34,074 bases of DNA from a virus, in IMG/VR virus record IMGVR_UViG_3300042879_001010, positions 1 through 34,074 of that record; one strand, written 5' to 3'. The translations under genes and the position numbers were made by a program. Each line of letters opens with the position of its first letter. Within the stretch, counting starts at the first letter, position 1. The notes below the pieces were generated by a model, which was not told the origin of the DNA, did not search any database, and saw only the letters and a list, made by a program, of their open reading frames with translations. Shown piece by piece: positions 26,701-34,074 of the stretch.

Positions 26701-28738
26701 TGACTCTATCGGCTATCTGGAAACAGAGACAGTCGAGCAGAGAAAACTTGCAATCCAAGCATATCTGCGCCAGCCTTACGGTAATGAGGTTGAAGGTAAG
26801 AGTCAGATCGTCACTGGCGAGGTTGCAGAGGCCATTGATGGTGCGCTCCCTCCCCTGCTGAGAATCTTTACAGGCTCGGACGAGTTGTGTGTCGCAGACC
26901 CTGTTGGCCCTGGAGATGAGGCCACCGCTAAACAAGTCACCCAATATCTGAACTACATCTTCATGAAGGATAACCCTGGGGTTATCATCATGCACGACTG
27001 GTTCAAGGACGCTTTACTTCAAAAGAACGGCATTGTTAAGGCTTATTGGGAAGACAAAGAGGATGTAACGAAGGAGTCCTACGAAGGTCTTACGGACGAT
27101 GAACTGACCCTGATGCTCCAAGATGAGAGCATAGAGGTTGTCGAGCAAGACACCACTACCCGTCCAGCGGTTGACCCGGTGACCGCAGAGCAGATTCTAT
27201 TGGCAGGCGGCGAGGTTCCGACCTTTAACCTGCACGATGTCAAGATCAAGAAGAAGCTCAAATCAGGCAAGGTCACTATTGAGAACGTAGCTCCTGAAGA
27301 GTTCCTAATCTCTAAAAAAGGGCTGACCACCAAGAACACCCCGTTTGTTGCTCACCGCAGACAGATCACACGCAGTGACCTAATTGCAATGGGTTTTGAT
27401 CGGGATGTGGTGGATTCACTGCCTTCGGGAGATTCTCTTGCTTACACGCCTGAGAGGGTTGCTCGGTTTTCTCGAGGTGAGCAGCCGTATGACACTCAAT
27501 CTGAAGAGTTCGCATTACAAGAGGTCGAGGTCTTTGAGTGCTACATCTACCATGACGAGGACGAGGATGGTATCGCCGAGCTTCGTCAAGTGTTCTATGC
27601 TGGCAATGAGATTCTAAGCAACGAAGAGACGGATTATGTCCCGTTCTATTCAATCTGCCCGTTGCCGATTCCGCACAAATTCTTCGGTAACTCCCTTGCT
27701 GACAGGACGATTGACCTACAACTTATCAAGACCACGATTACCCGTCAGATGCTTGATAACCTGTATCTGACAAACGATGCAAAACTTGCTGTTGTTGAGG
27801 GGCAAGTCAATCTGGACGATGTGCTTACATCTACCGCTGGCGGGATCATTCGGACTAAATCACCTGGGGCTGTGCAGCAATTGACTGTTGCCTCTACTGC
27901 CTCGCAGTCATTCCCGATGCTTCAGTATCTTGACCAGGTGCAGCAAAAGCGCACAGGCGTTACTGAATCCAGTCAAGGTTTAGACCCGAACATCCTTCAG
28001 AACGTGACCGCTGCCGCTGTTGCCGCGATGCAACAAGCTGGTGCAGGAAAGATTGAGCTGATAGCCCGTATCTTTGCCGAAACCGGCGTGAAGGAGCTTT
28101 TTGAGGGCATTCTTCACTTGGTGACAAAGTACCAGAACAAGCCTCGCATCGTTCGTTTGTTGGGTAGCTATGTGACGATTGACCCGAGGTCATGGGCAAG
28201 CAAATACGACATTTCAGTTAATGTTGGTTTGGGTACGGGTAACCGGGATCAGCAACTGGCAATGCTTCAGATGGTGCTTTCAAAGCAGGAGCAGATGCTA
28301 GGTCAGTTTGGCCCTGCCAATCCGCTGGTGTCTTATGGTCAATATAGGAACACTTTGGGTAGGTTTATTGAAGCAGCAGGGTTTAAGGATTCTGCTGAGT
28401 TCTTCAAATCAATCACTCCAGAGATTGACCAGGCTTTGTCTAATCCTCCACCGCAGCAACCGCAAATGCCGCCAGAAGTCCAAGCTATCATGGCGAGGAC
28501 ACAGGCAGACATCCAAGCGCAGCAGGCAAAGATGCAAGCAGAAATGCAGCTCCAGAGGGAGAAGGCCGCGCTTGAGTTGCAACTATTGCGTGAAAAAGAG
28601 ACCGCGAAGATGCAACTTGAGATGGAGAAGTTCAGGGCAGAGATGGCTCTGAAGCAAGAAGAGTTCCAAGCAGAAGCCCAGCTTAAAGCGATGAAGATCG
28701 GCGCTGGTATCAGTGGCAATGTAGAGATTCCGGGGTGA
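26657..28738 (+). CDS. Portal protein (P22-type)
   Basis: This 693-residue protein forms the dodecameric channel for DNA entry and exit. Recognisable parts are an N-terminal SDEL-type segment (LPPLLRIFTGSDELCVADPV), a stem-wing region with GVIIMHDWFKDALLQKNGIV, EDEDGIAELRQVFYAGNE, and ICPLPIPHKFFGNSLADRTI, followed by KTTITRQMLDNLYLTNDAKL and KRTGVTESSQGLDPN. The C-terminus is a long coiled coil (QADIQAQQAKMQAEMQLQRE and on) like the barrel of podoviral portals. It is next to terL, as expected, and its size fits P22-like portals (about 725). An AAGGTG ribosome site precedes the ATG. Confidence 0.93.
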   Translation: MSQISLKAAVQAAIDDSIGYLETETVEQRKLAIQAYLRQPYGNEVEGKSQIVTGEVAEAIDGALPPLLRIFTGSDELCVADPVGPGDEATAKQVTQYLNYIFMKDNPGVIIMHDWFKDALLQKNGIVKAYWEDKEDVTKESYEGLTDDELTLMLQDESIEVVEQDTTTRPAVDPVTAEQILLAGGEVPTFNLHDVKIKKKLKSGKVTIENVAPEEFLISKKGLTTKNTPFVAHRRQITRSDLIAMGFDRDVVDSLPSGDSLAYTPERVARFSRGEQPYDTQSEEFALQEVEVFECYIYHDEDEDGIAELRQVFYAGNEILSNEETDYVPFYSICPLPIPHKFFGNSLADRTIDLQLIKTTITRQMLDNLYLTNDAKLAVVEGQVNLDDVLTSTAGGIIRTKSPGAVQQLTVASTASQSFPMLQYLDQVQQKRTGVTESSQGLDPNILQNVTAAAVAAMQQAGAGKIELIARIFAETGVKELFEGILHLVTKYQNKPRIVRLLGSYVTIDPRSWASKYDISVNVGLGTGNRDQQLAMLQMVLSKQEQMLGQFGPANPLVSYGQYRNTLGRFIEAAGFKDSAEFFKSITPEIDQALSNPPPQQPQMPPEVQAIMARTQADIQAQQAKMQAEMQLQREKAALELQLLREKETAKMQLEMEKFRAEMALKQEEFQAEAQLKAMKIGAGISGNVEIPG

Positions 28739-28741
28739 TTT

Positions 28742-30949
28742 ATGGATGAGATCATTGACAAGCTGGCAAAGCAGATACTTGCTCAGGGCACTAAAGGATG
28801 GACAGGTGAGGGTTTTGGTTCTGCCGAAGCCAATGCTAAAGACATGGCAAGGATTCTTGCTCAAGCAGGGATTACTGACATTAACCAGTTTGGAACAAAG
28901 ATTGTTGATGTGCCAGAGAGTAGGATTTTTGTTGATGATGAGTTTGGTGGTTCCGAGCAAGTCACCCCGGCATCTCAAAGAAGAATTTACTACAATAAGG
29001 CCACCGATCAGGAAATCATGCCTAATTACTCTCGGGCCGGTGGAAACATCTGGTCTGGGACTTTCTCGGGTAAAGGTTCTACTGGCTACGGGGTGCGGTT
29101 CGATGACAAGGGCAATCCCCAGTTCTATACAGAATACGGCGGCACAACGAGCGATTGGGTTCCGTTTAGGGAAAACATCCTCAAACCTGCTGCATTAGCC
29201 GCTGCTGCCATTTATGGCATTCCATTGGTTAGCGAGGCGTTAACAGGTGCTGCCGCTGGCGCTGGTGCAGGAGCCGCAGGTGCTGCTGGCGCAACCGCTG
29301 CTGAACTTGCTGCCGCTGCTGAACTTGCCTCTGCCGCAGGAACTGCCGCAGGAACGGCAGGGACTTTGGGTACTGCCAGCGCAATTCCTAACATTCTTGT
29401 CACTACTGGAAAACTTGCGCCGGTCATGACTGCTGCTGAAATTGCGGCACTTGCTGCGCCGGTAACCGCTGGGTTGCTTTCTACACCTACTGTAGCTGAA
29501 CCCACGACTAACATAGAAGTGACCGGGGCAAAGATTAAGCCTCCTGTGGATGGCATCTTCCCGACTATCGGCGCTGGGCTTTTGGGGGCCAAGTTGGTCA
29601 GTGGCACTGGTGCAAAGACCACATCCAAGATCACTCCGAGCGATGTGATAAAGGGTATTGGTACAGCAGCGACTGTTGCCAGCTTGCTCTCTGATGGCAA
29701 AAAGGAGTCAGGCTTTGACATTGTTGATGTTCCTTCGGACTGGAGAAGCCCGACACGCACTACTGGCACATCTGGTGGTGTTGGTGGGGTTGGTGGTGTT
29801 GGAAATGTGCCGATTGACTTTGGAACGATGGAGTTGCTTCGCGGCACGCAGTGGGAGAGGTTGATTAACCCTGCGATTCAAAGATCGTCCGTACAGACTG
29901 CCATGCCTGGTGTTATGCCAGGACAACTTGTCCAGCCAAGAAGCATCCCAACACAGTTTGTGATTGACCAGATTGCAAATCAGACTGTGCCGATTGCTCC
30001 AGTGGCTCCGGGAACTGCTGCTGGCCCTAGTGCTGCGCCTGTCGGTACTACAGGGTTGAACCTGTACGAACCTGGATATGAGCAAAGGTTTGGTGTTACC
30101 CCACCAGGTTCTTTTGTAGTTGGTGGTGACGGTCAGCGCACCCCAGAAGAGCTAAGAACTGAGTACGAGAAGAATGTCCGCGATACTGCGCTTGGTGGTG
30201 CGAGATACCTGCAAGACCTATATAACTACCAGCCTACCGGAAGGTCAGCTTTTGGAGACCTTTACACAAGAGCGTTGGCTGATCCTTCCCTGATTAGCAG
30301 AGGGGCCAACGAAAGCATAGAGGATGCACTTCTGCGCTTAAAAGCAAATGTCAGGGAAGCAGAAGATCGGCAAGCAGGCCGTGAGGCATTGAGGGCGCAG
30401 TTTGAGGGGCAAGGTGGTAACCAGTTCATTATCACTGGTCAGCCATACGGAACTGACATGACTGACCCGTATATGGGCGCAAGTCTGGGAACTGCCCTTG
30501 AAAATCTGCGGCGCATCCAGGCTCAAAATCCAGAGTATCAGGACATTCAGTCTGTGATTTCTGCGCTAACCGGATCGCCGGTCTCTGGTGTTGTTCCGAC
30601 CGCACCTACAGCACCAATAACGATGGAGAATGTCACCCCGGCTAGTTTCCCAACCATGCCGGTAACTGGTGGGCCTGGTGCAGTGCCTAAATTTCCAGAA
30701 GCGCAACTTATTAGCGCACCCGATGACTTTAATATGCTCCGCAGGATGCAGGAGTTCAGGGAAACAGTCCCGGCTCCACAACAAATCTCTGCTGATGTTG
30801 GTTTAATACCACAGTTCCCTCAGCCTGTGGGTGTTCCACTTCCTTATATGCAACCGCAGTCTTACACCCCGGTTGGGCAACCAATTGGGCTTGAATCCTT
30901 GATCTACGCTTTATCTAATGGACAAACTGACGCAAGCGCAATGGTGTGA
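28742..30949 (+). CDS. Large Ala/Gly-rich probable virion protein
   Basis: This is a 735-residue protein of unknown exact role. Residues 1-150 are a soluble domain (DKLAKQILAQGTKGWTGEGF and on). Residues of about 150-290 are hydrophobic Ala/Gly/Thr repeats (AAAGAGAGAAGAAGATAAEL and on), suggesting membrane insertion. The rest is Pro, Gln and Thr-rich, likely extended, with ITGQPYG and a tail PLPYMQPQSYTPVGQP. It sits between portal and scaffold, where similar phages have variable internal or ejection proteins. It follows the portal by 3 bases. The function is inferred from composition and place. Confidence 0.55.
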   Translation: MDEIIDKLAKQILAQGTKGWTGEGFGSAEANAKDMARILAQAGITDINQFGTKIVDVPESRIFVDDEFGGSEQVTPASQRRIYYNKATDQEIMPNYSRAGGNIWSGTFSGKGSTGYGVRFDDKGNPQFYTEYGGTTSDWVPFRENILKPAALAAAAIYGIPLVSEALTGAAAGAGAGAAGAAGATAAELAAAAELASAAGTAAGTAGTLGTASAIPNILVTTGKLAPVMTAAEIAALAAPVTAGLLSTPTVAEPTTNIEVTGAKIKPPVDGIFPTIGAGLLGAKLVSGTGAKTTSKITPSDVIKGIGTAATVASLLSDGKKESGFDIVDVPSDWRSPTRTTGTSGGVGGVGGVGNVPIDFGTMELLRGTQWERLINPAIQRSSVQTAMPGVMPGQLVQPRSIPTQFVIDQIANQTVPIAPVAPGTAAGPSAAPVGTTGLNLYEPGYEQRFGVTPPGSFVVGGDGQRTPEELRTEYEKNVRDTALGGARYLQDLYNYQPTGRSAFGDLYTRALADPSLISRGANESIEDALLRLKANVREAEDRQAGREALRAQFEGQGGNQFIITGQPYGTDMTDPYMGASLGTALENLRRIQAQNPEYQDIQSVISALTGSPVSGVVPTAPTAPITMENVTPASFPTMPVTGGPGAVPKFPEAQLISAPDDFNMLRRMQEFRETVPAPQQISADVGLIPQFPQPVGVPLPYMQPQSYTPVGQPIGLESLIYALSNGQTDASAMV

Positions 30950-31157
30950 GAATCTTCTGAATGATGACTTTTTCAGAAAAGTCATAGAAGATTTGAAAAC
31001 CCAGCAGATTGGTGTAATAATGGGTTCAAATCCGTATGATGTGGATGTAAGAGAAGATGCTTACAGGCATATCAGGACGATTGATCTGATCGTTGGACAC
31101 TTGCAGGGCATTGCCGCCGAAAAGCAAATCCGCGAGAAGAAATGGAAGATTTTGTAA
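30918..31157 (+). CDS. Small hypothetical protein upstream of scaffold
   Basis: This 79-residue helical protein (TQAQWCENLLNDDFFRKVIE, then YDVDVREDAYRHIRTIDLIV, and AAEKQIREKKWKIL) overlaps the preceding gene by 32 bases. I recall short helical proteins of this kind between portal and scaffold genes in other podovirus-like genomes. No ribosome site stands out, so coupling is likely. The role is unknown. Confidence 0.6.
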   Translation: MDKLTQAQWCENLLNDDFFRKVIEDLKTQQIGVIMGSNPYDVDVREDAYRHIRTIDLIVGHLQGIAAEKQIREKKWKIL

Positions 31158-31203
31158 CGAAAGTTACCCGAGCAGGCGGTTCCTGTGATTTTTGAGATGA
31201 CAC

Positions 31204-32118
31204 ATGGAAAACACCAACCCCCAGGGGAGTGAAAACCTAAGCGTGAATCAAGCTGCCTCTTCTTTTCTTGGTTTGATGGGTGACGATGGAGCCGATGAAG
31301 GCCAACCGGAGGAAATCCAAGAGACCGAGGAAGTTGTAGAGGAATCTGCCGAACAGGTGGAAGAGCCGAAGCCTAAATATAGGGCAAAGGTTGATGGCGA
31401 GGAGGTCGAGGTTGAAATTGATGAGTTAATCAATGGATACCAAAGAACTGCTGATTACACGAAAAAATCTCAGGCTTTGGCTGAACAGCGTAAGGCACTA
31501 GAGGCCGAACGAGTCCATCTGGAGCAGGTAAAACAAGAGCGACTGGCATATGCCCAGAAACTGCAAGCACTCAATCAATTCTTGAGTCAGCAGGGTCAGG
31601 GTGAGAACTTAGAGGCTCTAAAGGAAGTCGACCCCATCGGCTATGCCGTGAAGGTCGCAGAACGCACCGAACGCGACAAGCAGCTTGCAGTGGTTCGTGC
31701 TGAACAGCAACGCATTGCCCAACAGCAACAAGCAGAGCAGCAGCAGTCCCTCCAGAGGCACATTGCGTCAGAGGCCGAAAGGTTGAGTGCGGCTATTCCT
31801 GAACTGTCAGGCCCGAAGGGTGACGATGTTCGCAAGCAAATCCGCGAATATGCGAAATCCCAAGGCTGGTCAGAGCAAGAGCTGGGTTCCGTGTATGACC
31901 ACCGCGCTGTTGTGGCTTTGTATAAAGCAATGAAGTTTGAGCAACTTCAGAAGTCGAAACCTGATATTCAGAAGAAGGTTTCCCAGGCTCCGAAGATGCT
32001 TAAATCTGGAACTTCAGTGCCTCCTACACAGTCGCAGCAAGACAAAGCGTTGGCGCAGAGGCTCCGACAGACCGGCAAGGTCAAGGATGCTGCTGCGTTA
32101 TTTGAAAAATTCCTTTAA
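31204..32118 (+). CDS. Scaffolding protein
   Basis: This is a 304-residue, acidic, highly helical protein. The N-terminus is rich in Glu and Asp (EEIQETEEVVEESAEQVEEP). A short segment KYRAKVDGEEVEVEIDELIN precedes a long coiled coil (about residues 85-200, YTKKSQALAEQRKALEAERV and on). The end is basic and helical (QDKALAQRLRQTGKVKDAAA). This is the usual build of capsid scaffolds, whose C-terminal helix-turn-helix binds coat protein. It lies 9 bases before the coat gene. No strong Shine-Dalgarno sequence is visible. Confidence 0.88.
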   Translation: MENTNPQGSENLSVNQAASSFLGLMGDDGADEGQPEEIQETEEVVEESAEQVEEPKPKYRAKVDGEEVEVEIDELINGYQRTADYTKKSQALAEQRKALEAERVHLEQVKQERLAYAQKLQALNQFLSQQGQGENLEALKEVDPIGYAVKVAERTERDKQLAVVRAEQQRIAQQQQAEQQQSLQRHIASEAERLSAAIPELSGPKGDDVRKQIREYAKSQGWSEQELGSVYDHRAVVALYKAMKFEQLQKSKPDIQKKVSQAPKMLKSGTSVPPTQSQQDKALAQRLRQTGKVKDAAALFEKFL

Positions 32119-32127
32119 GGAGCAATC

Positions 32128-33078
32128 ATGGCAACCTATCAAACCTATACCGCAATTGGTATGCGGGAAGACCTCTCGGATTTGATCTATAACATCAGTC
32201 CAACCGACACGCCTTTCATGTCATCCATTGGCAAGACCAAGGCAACCGCTGTTCTGCACGAGTGGCAGACCGATTCGCTTGACGCGGCCGTTTTGACGAA
32301 CGCTGCCGTAGAAGGTGCAACGGCATCTGATGCCACCATGTCACCGACTGTTCGCGTTGGTAACCGCACCCAGATTTTCCAGAAAACCATCAAGATTTCT
32401 GGCACTCTGGACGCTGTTGACAAGGCTGGTCGCAAGTCTGAAAAGGCTTACCAGTTGGCTAAGGCTTCGGCTGAAGTCAAGCGCGACATCGAAGTTACCC
32501 TGCTGTCGAACCAAACCGCTACGAACGGCAACTCCAGCACCGCCCGTAAACTGGGTGGCTTGCAGGCGTGGCTGGCTACGAACGGCGACTTCGGCGTGGG
32601 TGGCTCTGGTGGTTCTCTGGGAACGACTGCCCGTACCAATGGCACGAACCGCACCTTCACTGAAACCGAACTGAAGACCGTCATCAAAGAGGTTTATCAG
32701 TCTGGCGGCAACCCGAAAGTGCTGATGGTCAACCCTGGTCACAAGCAGACCGTATCGGCTTTTGCCGGTATCGCTGCCCAGCGTTACATGGCTCCTTCAA
32801 ACGAGCCTACCACCATCATCGGCGCTGCTGATGTGTACCTCAGCGACTTCGGAACGGTGAGCGTGGTTCCCAACAGGTTCATGACCAGCACCAACACTGG
32901 CGATGAGGTCGCTTTTGTGGTTGATCCTGACATGGCTGCTGTTGCTTACCTGCGTCCTTTCCAGACCAATGAACTGGCTAAGACCGGCGATGCCGAGATG
33001 ACCCAGCTCTTGGCTGAACTGACCCTTGAGGTTAAGAACGAAGCCGCACACGGCATCATTGCCGACATCACTCCCTAA
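32128..33078 (+). CDS. Major capsid protein (SU10 / DUF5309 type)
   Basis: This 316-residue coat protein has the signature of the SU10/DUF5309 family: MREDLSDLIYNISPTDTPFM, then SSIGKTKATAVLHEWQTDSL, VGNRTQIFQKTIKISGTLDA, and the ending EVKNEAAHGIIADITP. It would adopt the HK97 fold. AAGGAG lies 5 bases before the ATG, giving a strong ribosome site as expected for the most abundant product. A strong terminator follows 18 bases after the stop. Codon use looks more C-rich than in neighbours (many AAC, ACC, GGC), typical of a highly expressed gene. Confidence 0.93.
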   Translation: MATYQTYTAIGMREDLSDLIYNISPTDTPFMSSIGKTKATAVLHEWQTDSLDAAVLTNAAVEGATASDATMSPTVRVGNRTQIFQKTIKISGTLDAVDKAGRKSEKAYQLAKASAEVKRDIEVTLLSNQTATNGNSSTARKLGGLQAWLATNGDFGVGGSGGSLGTTARTNGTNRTFTETELKTVIKEVYQSGGNPKVLMVNPGHKQTVSAFAGIAAQRYMAPSNEPTTIIGAADVYLSDFGTVSVVPNRFMTSTNTGDEVAFVVDPDMAAVAYLRPFQTNELAKTGDAEMTQLLAELTLEVKNEAAHGIIADITP

Positions 33079-33096
33079 TCCGGTGTGACCCAAAAG

Positions 33097-33127
33097 AAGC
33101 CCTGGCCCACAAGGTCGGGGCTTTTTT
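33097..33127 (+). terminator. Intrinsic terminator after the major capsid gene
   Basis: AAGCCCTGGCC and GGTCGGGGCTT form an 11-base stem (two wobble pairs) around CACAA; six Ts (33122-33127) end the stem and run on. It would stop or attenuate transcription after the coat gene. Confidence 0.88.
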
Positions 33128-33141
33128 CTTTTAAGCGTAAC

Positions 33142-33150
33142 TGATAGAAT
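33142..33150 (+). promoter_or_regulatory. Extended -10 promoter, possibly giving a leaderless mRNA
   Basis: TGATAGAAT fits an extended -10 (TGnTAnnnT). Its 3' end is 6 bases before the ATG at 33157, which has no Shine-Dalgarno sequence, so the transcript may start at or next to the start codon. A promoter is expected here because a terminator precedes it. Confidence 0.45.
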
Positions 33151-33156
33151 TTGACC

Positions 33157-33462
33157 ATGACCGAATATCGTAAATCCGTTGCTCATGCTGATGGCGAGGG
33201 TGGTTTGATTATTCAGACTGCTCAGGATGTCACTTCTTTGGTTGAACAAAACAAGAAAGAGTTCAACTCTTACGATGAACGGGCGCGATGGTCTGACGAG
33301 GTATTTGGCAACAAGATTGCCTCAATTCCTTTTACTGCCATTGATGACTTGAATCGACAGGGCATCATGCGCGGGTTCCAAGTGGTAGATCATGCCCGGT
33401 TTGCGATGTTCCTGAACAACCCTGAAAATCGCGCTTGGCGCACTCGACCAGGAGTTATCTGA
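33157..33462 (+). CDS. Hypothetical protein between coat and adaptor
   Basis: This is a 101-residue protein with an N-terminal region TEYRKSVAHADGEGGLIIQT and helical centre (QDVTSLVEQNKKEFNSYDER), then VFGNKIASIPFTAIDDLNRQ and VVDHARFAMFLNNPENRAWR. It is placed where podovirus-like phages have small head-associated proteins of unknown function. The ATG at 33157 is preferred to a TTG at 33151. The stop overlaps the adaptor start. Confidence 0.6.
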   Translation: MTEYRKSVAHADGEGGLIIQTAQDVTSLVEQNKKEFNSYDERARWSDEVFGNKIASIPFTAIDDLNRQGIMRGFQVVDHARFAMFLNNPENRAWRTRPGVI

Positions 33463-34074
33463 TGGCCTTCACCAGTTACTCTGATCTCAAGACTACGGTT
33501 GCCGGGTATCTGGCCCGTTCAGACTTGACCACACAAATTCCTGACTTTATTCAGCTTGCTGAGATTCGCCTGCGAAGAGATGTGCGGATTCGTCAGATGC
33601 TCAAAACTGTCACCACCTCCACAACTTCTGGCGATGCTACTGTCGAGCTTCCTAATGATTTTCTTGAGGTTAGGGATTTTGTTGTTACTGGCAGTCCTGT
33701 TCAGCCTCTAGCCTATGCAAGTCCTTCTGCTTTTAATAGAGACACAAGGTCTTGGAGTTCTGGCAAGCCATTGGACTACACAGTTCTGGCTAATGAGTTC
33801 CAGTTATCACCAATCCCTGATGGGGTTTACACGCTGAAATTGCTTTATTACGCAGCTCCTGCGTACCTGAGTGATTCCAACACCTCCAATGTATTCCTGG
33901 CAAATACGCCAGATGCATTGCTTTACGGGGCTTTAATCGAGGCCGAGCCGTATTTGATGAACGATGCGCGAGTCAACACATGGAGTGTCATGTTTGATCG
34001 TGCCATGAGTTCCCTTACCAGGTCTGACGAGCAAGGTCAGTATTCTGGTGTTCCTTTGGCAATGCGAACCGTAG
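33462..34074 (+). CDS. Adaptor-like head-completion protein, 5' part (continues at 1)
   Basis: These are the first 204 codons of a 206-residue protein that finishes at 135 across the circular join. The sequence AFTSYSDLKTTVAGYLARSD, then FIQLAEIRLRRDVRIRQMLK, is the N-terminal pattern of phage adaptor (gp6/gp4-like) proteins that bind below the portal. A beta part (VELPNDFLEVRDFVVTGSPV, then LANEFQLSPIPDGVYTLKLL) and helical end (DALLYGALIEAEPYLMNDAR) follow. It would form the ring joining portal to tail, and its place after coat and before the stabilisation protein agrees. It overlaps the upstream gene by one base. Confidence 0.8.
   Translation, partial: MAFTSYSDLKTTVAGYLARSDLTTQIPDFIQLAEIRLRRDVRIRQMLKTVTTSTTSGDATVELPNDFLEVRDFVVTGSPVQPLAYASPSAFNRDTRSWSSGKPLDYTVLANEFQLSPIPDGVYTLKLLYYAAPAYLSDSNTSNVFLANTPDALLYGALIEAEPYLMNDARVNTWSVMFDRAMSSLTRSDEQGQYSGVPLAMRTV
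33948..34074. repeat. Terminal direct repeat, right copy
   Basis: This is an exact copy of positions 1-127. It lies inside the adaptor-like gene that starts at 33462, so the window ends in mid-gene and the gene finishes at the left end. See the left copy for interpretation. Confidence 0.95.

Noticed and set aside
29212-29847. Leftward 211-codon frame opposite the Ala/Gly-rich virion gene
   Set aside because: It is the antisense shadow of a repetitive Ala/Gly region, with no ribosome site and in the middle of a rightward operon.
31158-31203. Weak hairpin GCAGG-CGGTT-CCTGT followed by TGATTTTT as a terminator
   Set aside because: The stem is only five pairs with one wobble and would interrupt expression of the scaffold and coat genes; not enough support.
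1-34074. CRISPR array, integrase, repressor, transposase or tRNA genes
   Set aside because: No regularly spaced repeats, recombinase motifs, CI-like repressor, IS ends or tRNA cloverleafs were seen on reading the sequence and the frames.

Overview
The window is one complete, circularly assembled genome of a tailed double-stranded DNA phage with a podovirus-like (P22-type) gene order. Its first 127 bases are repeated exactly as its last 127 bases, and one gene (an adaptor-type head-completion protein) runs off the right end and finishes at the left end. Removing one copy gives a unique length of 33,947 bp. The overlap has the size of an assembly k-mer, so it most likely reflects circular assembly of a terminally redundant or permuted genome. 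No integrase, CI-like repressor or partition system is visible, so nothing supports lysogeny. The lysis genes (GH24 endolysin, 3TM-type holin, lipobox protein) indicate a Gram-negative host. The style of the small early proteins recalls phages of freshwater Betaproteobacteria (Burkholderiales), but that is an impression from memory and not a search result.

Layout. Positions 24928-34074 and, across the join, 1-11020 form the rightward late region: terminase small and large subunits, portal, an Ala/Gly-rich virion protein, scaffold, SU10/DUF5309-type coat protein, a strong terminator, adaptor, gp53-like protein, repeat-rich protein, tail-stabilisation protein, C1q-like protein, three probable ejection proteins, tail-fibre N-terminus, a large LamG-type receptor-binding protein and a possible fibre chaperone. 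Positions 11017-14027 are the host-lysis and envelope module: lipoprotein, four small membrane proteins, holin and endolysin. Positions 14166-16287 run leftward and hold an ERF annealing protein, a YqaJ/lambda-exo-like nuclease, SSB and a MazG-like pyrophosphatase. Positions 16337-21963 run rightward and hold small winged-helix and zinc-knuckle proteins, a replication-initiation-like protein, RusA, NinB, an HNH protein and many short ORFs. Positions 21966-24926 carry a large polyvalent-type protein, a ParB/Srx-domain protein and a Mom-like DNA-modification enzyme just upstream of the terminase.

How it works together. Recombination is well supplied (ERF, exonuclease, SSB, RusA, NinB, HNH), but no DNA polymerase, helicase or primase is recognisable, so replication probably recruits the host replisome. 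The ParB/Srx and Mom-like pair suggests that packaged DNA is modified against restriction. The large polyvalent-type protein next to it may be a virion-delivered effector.

Most interesting signals. (1) A 448-base stretch without a convincing protein gene, after 17650, contains a strongly structured candidate RNA ending in an intrinsic terminator, with a possible alternative pairing. (2) A recurrent 15-bp palindrome, TAGGG-N5-CCCTA, places a start codon on its last base in three copies and a degenerate fourth lies nearby. It could be a regulon operator or a translational-coupling hairpin. (3) The ParB-Mom pair. (4) The polyvalent-type protein.
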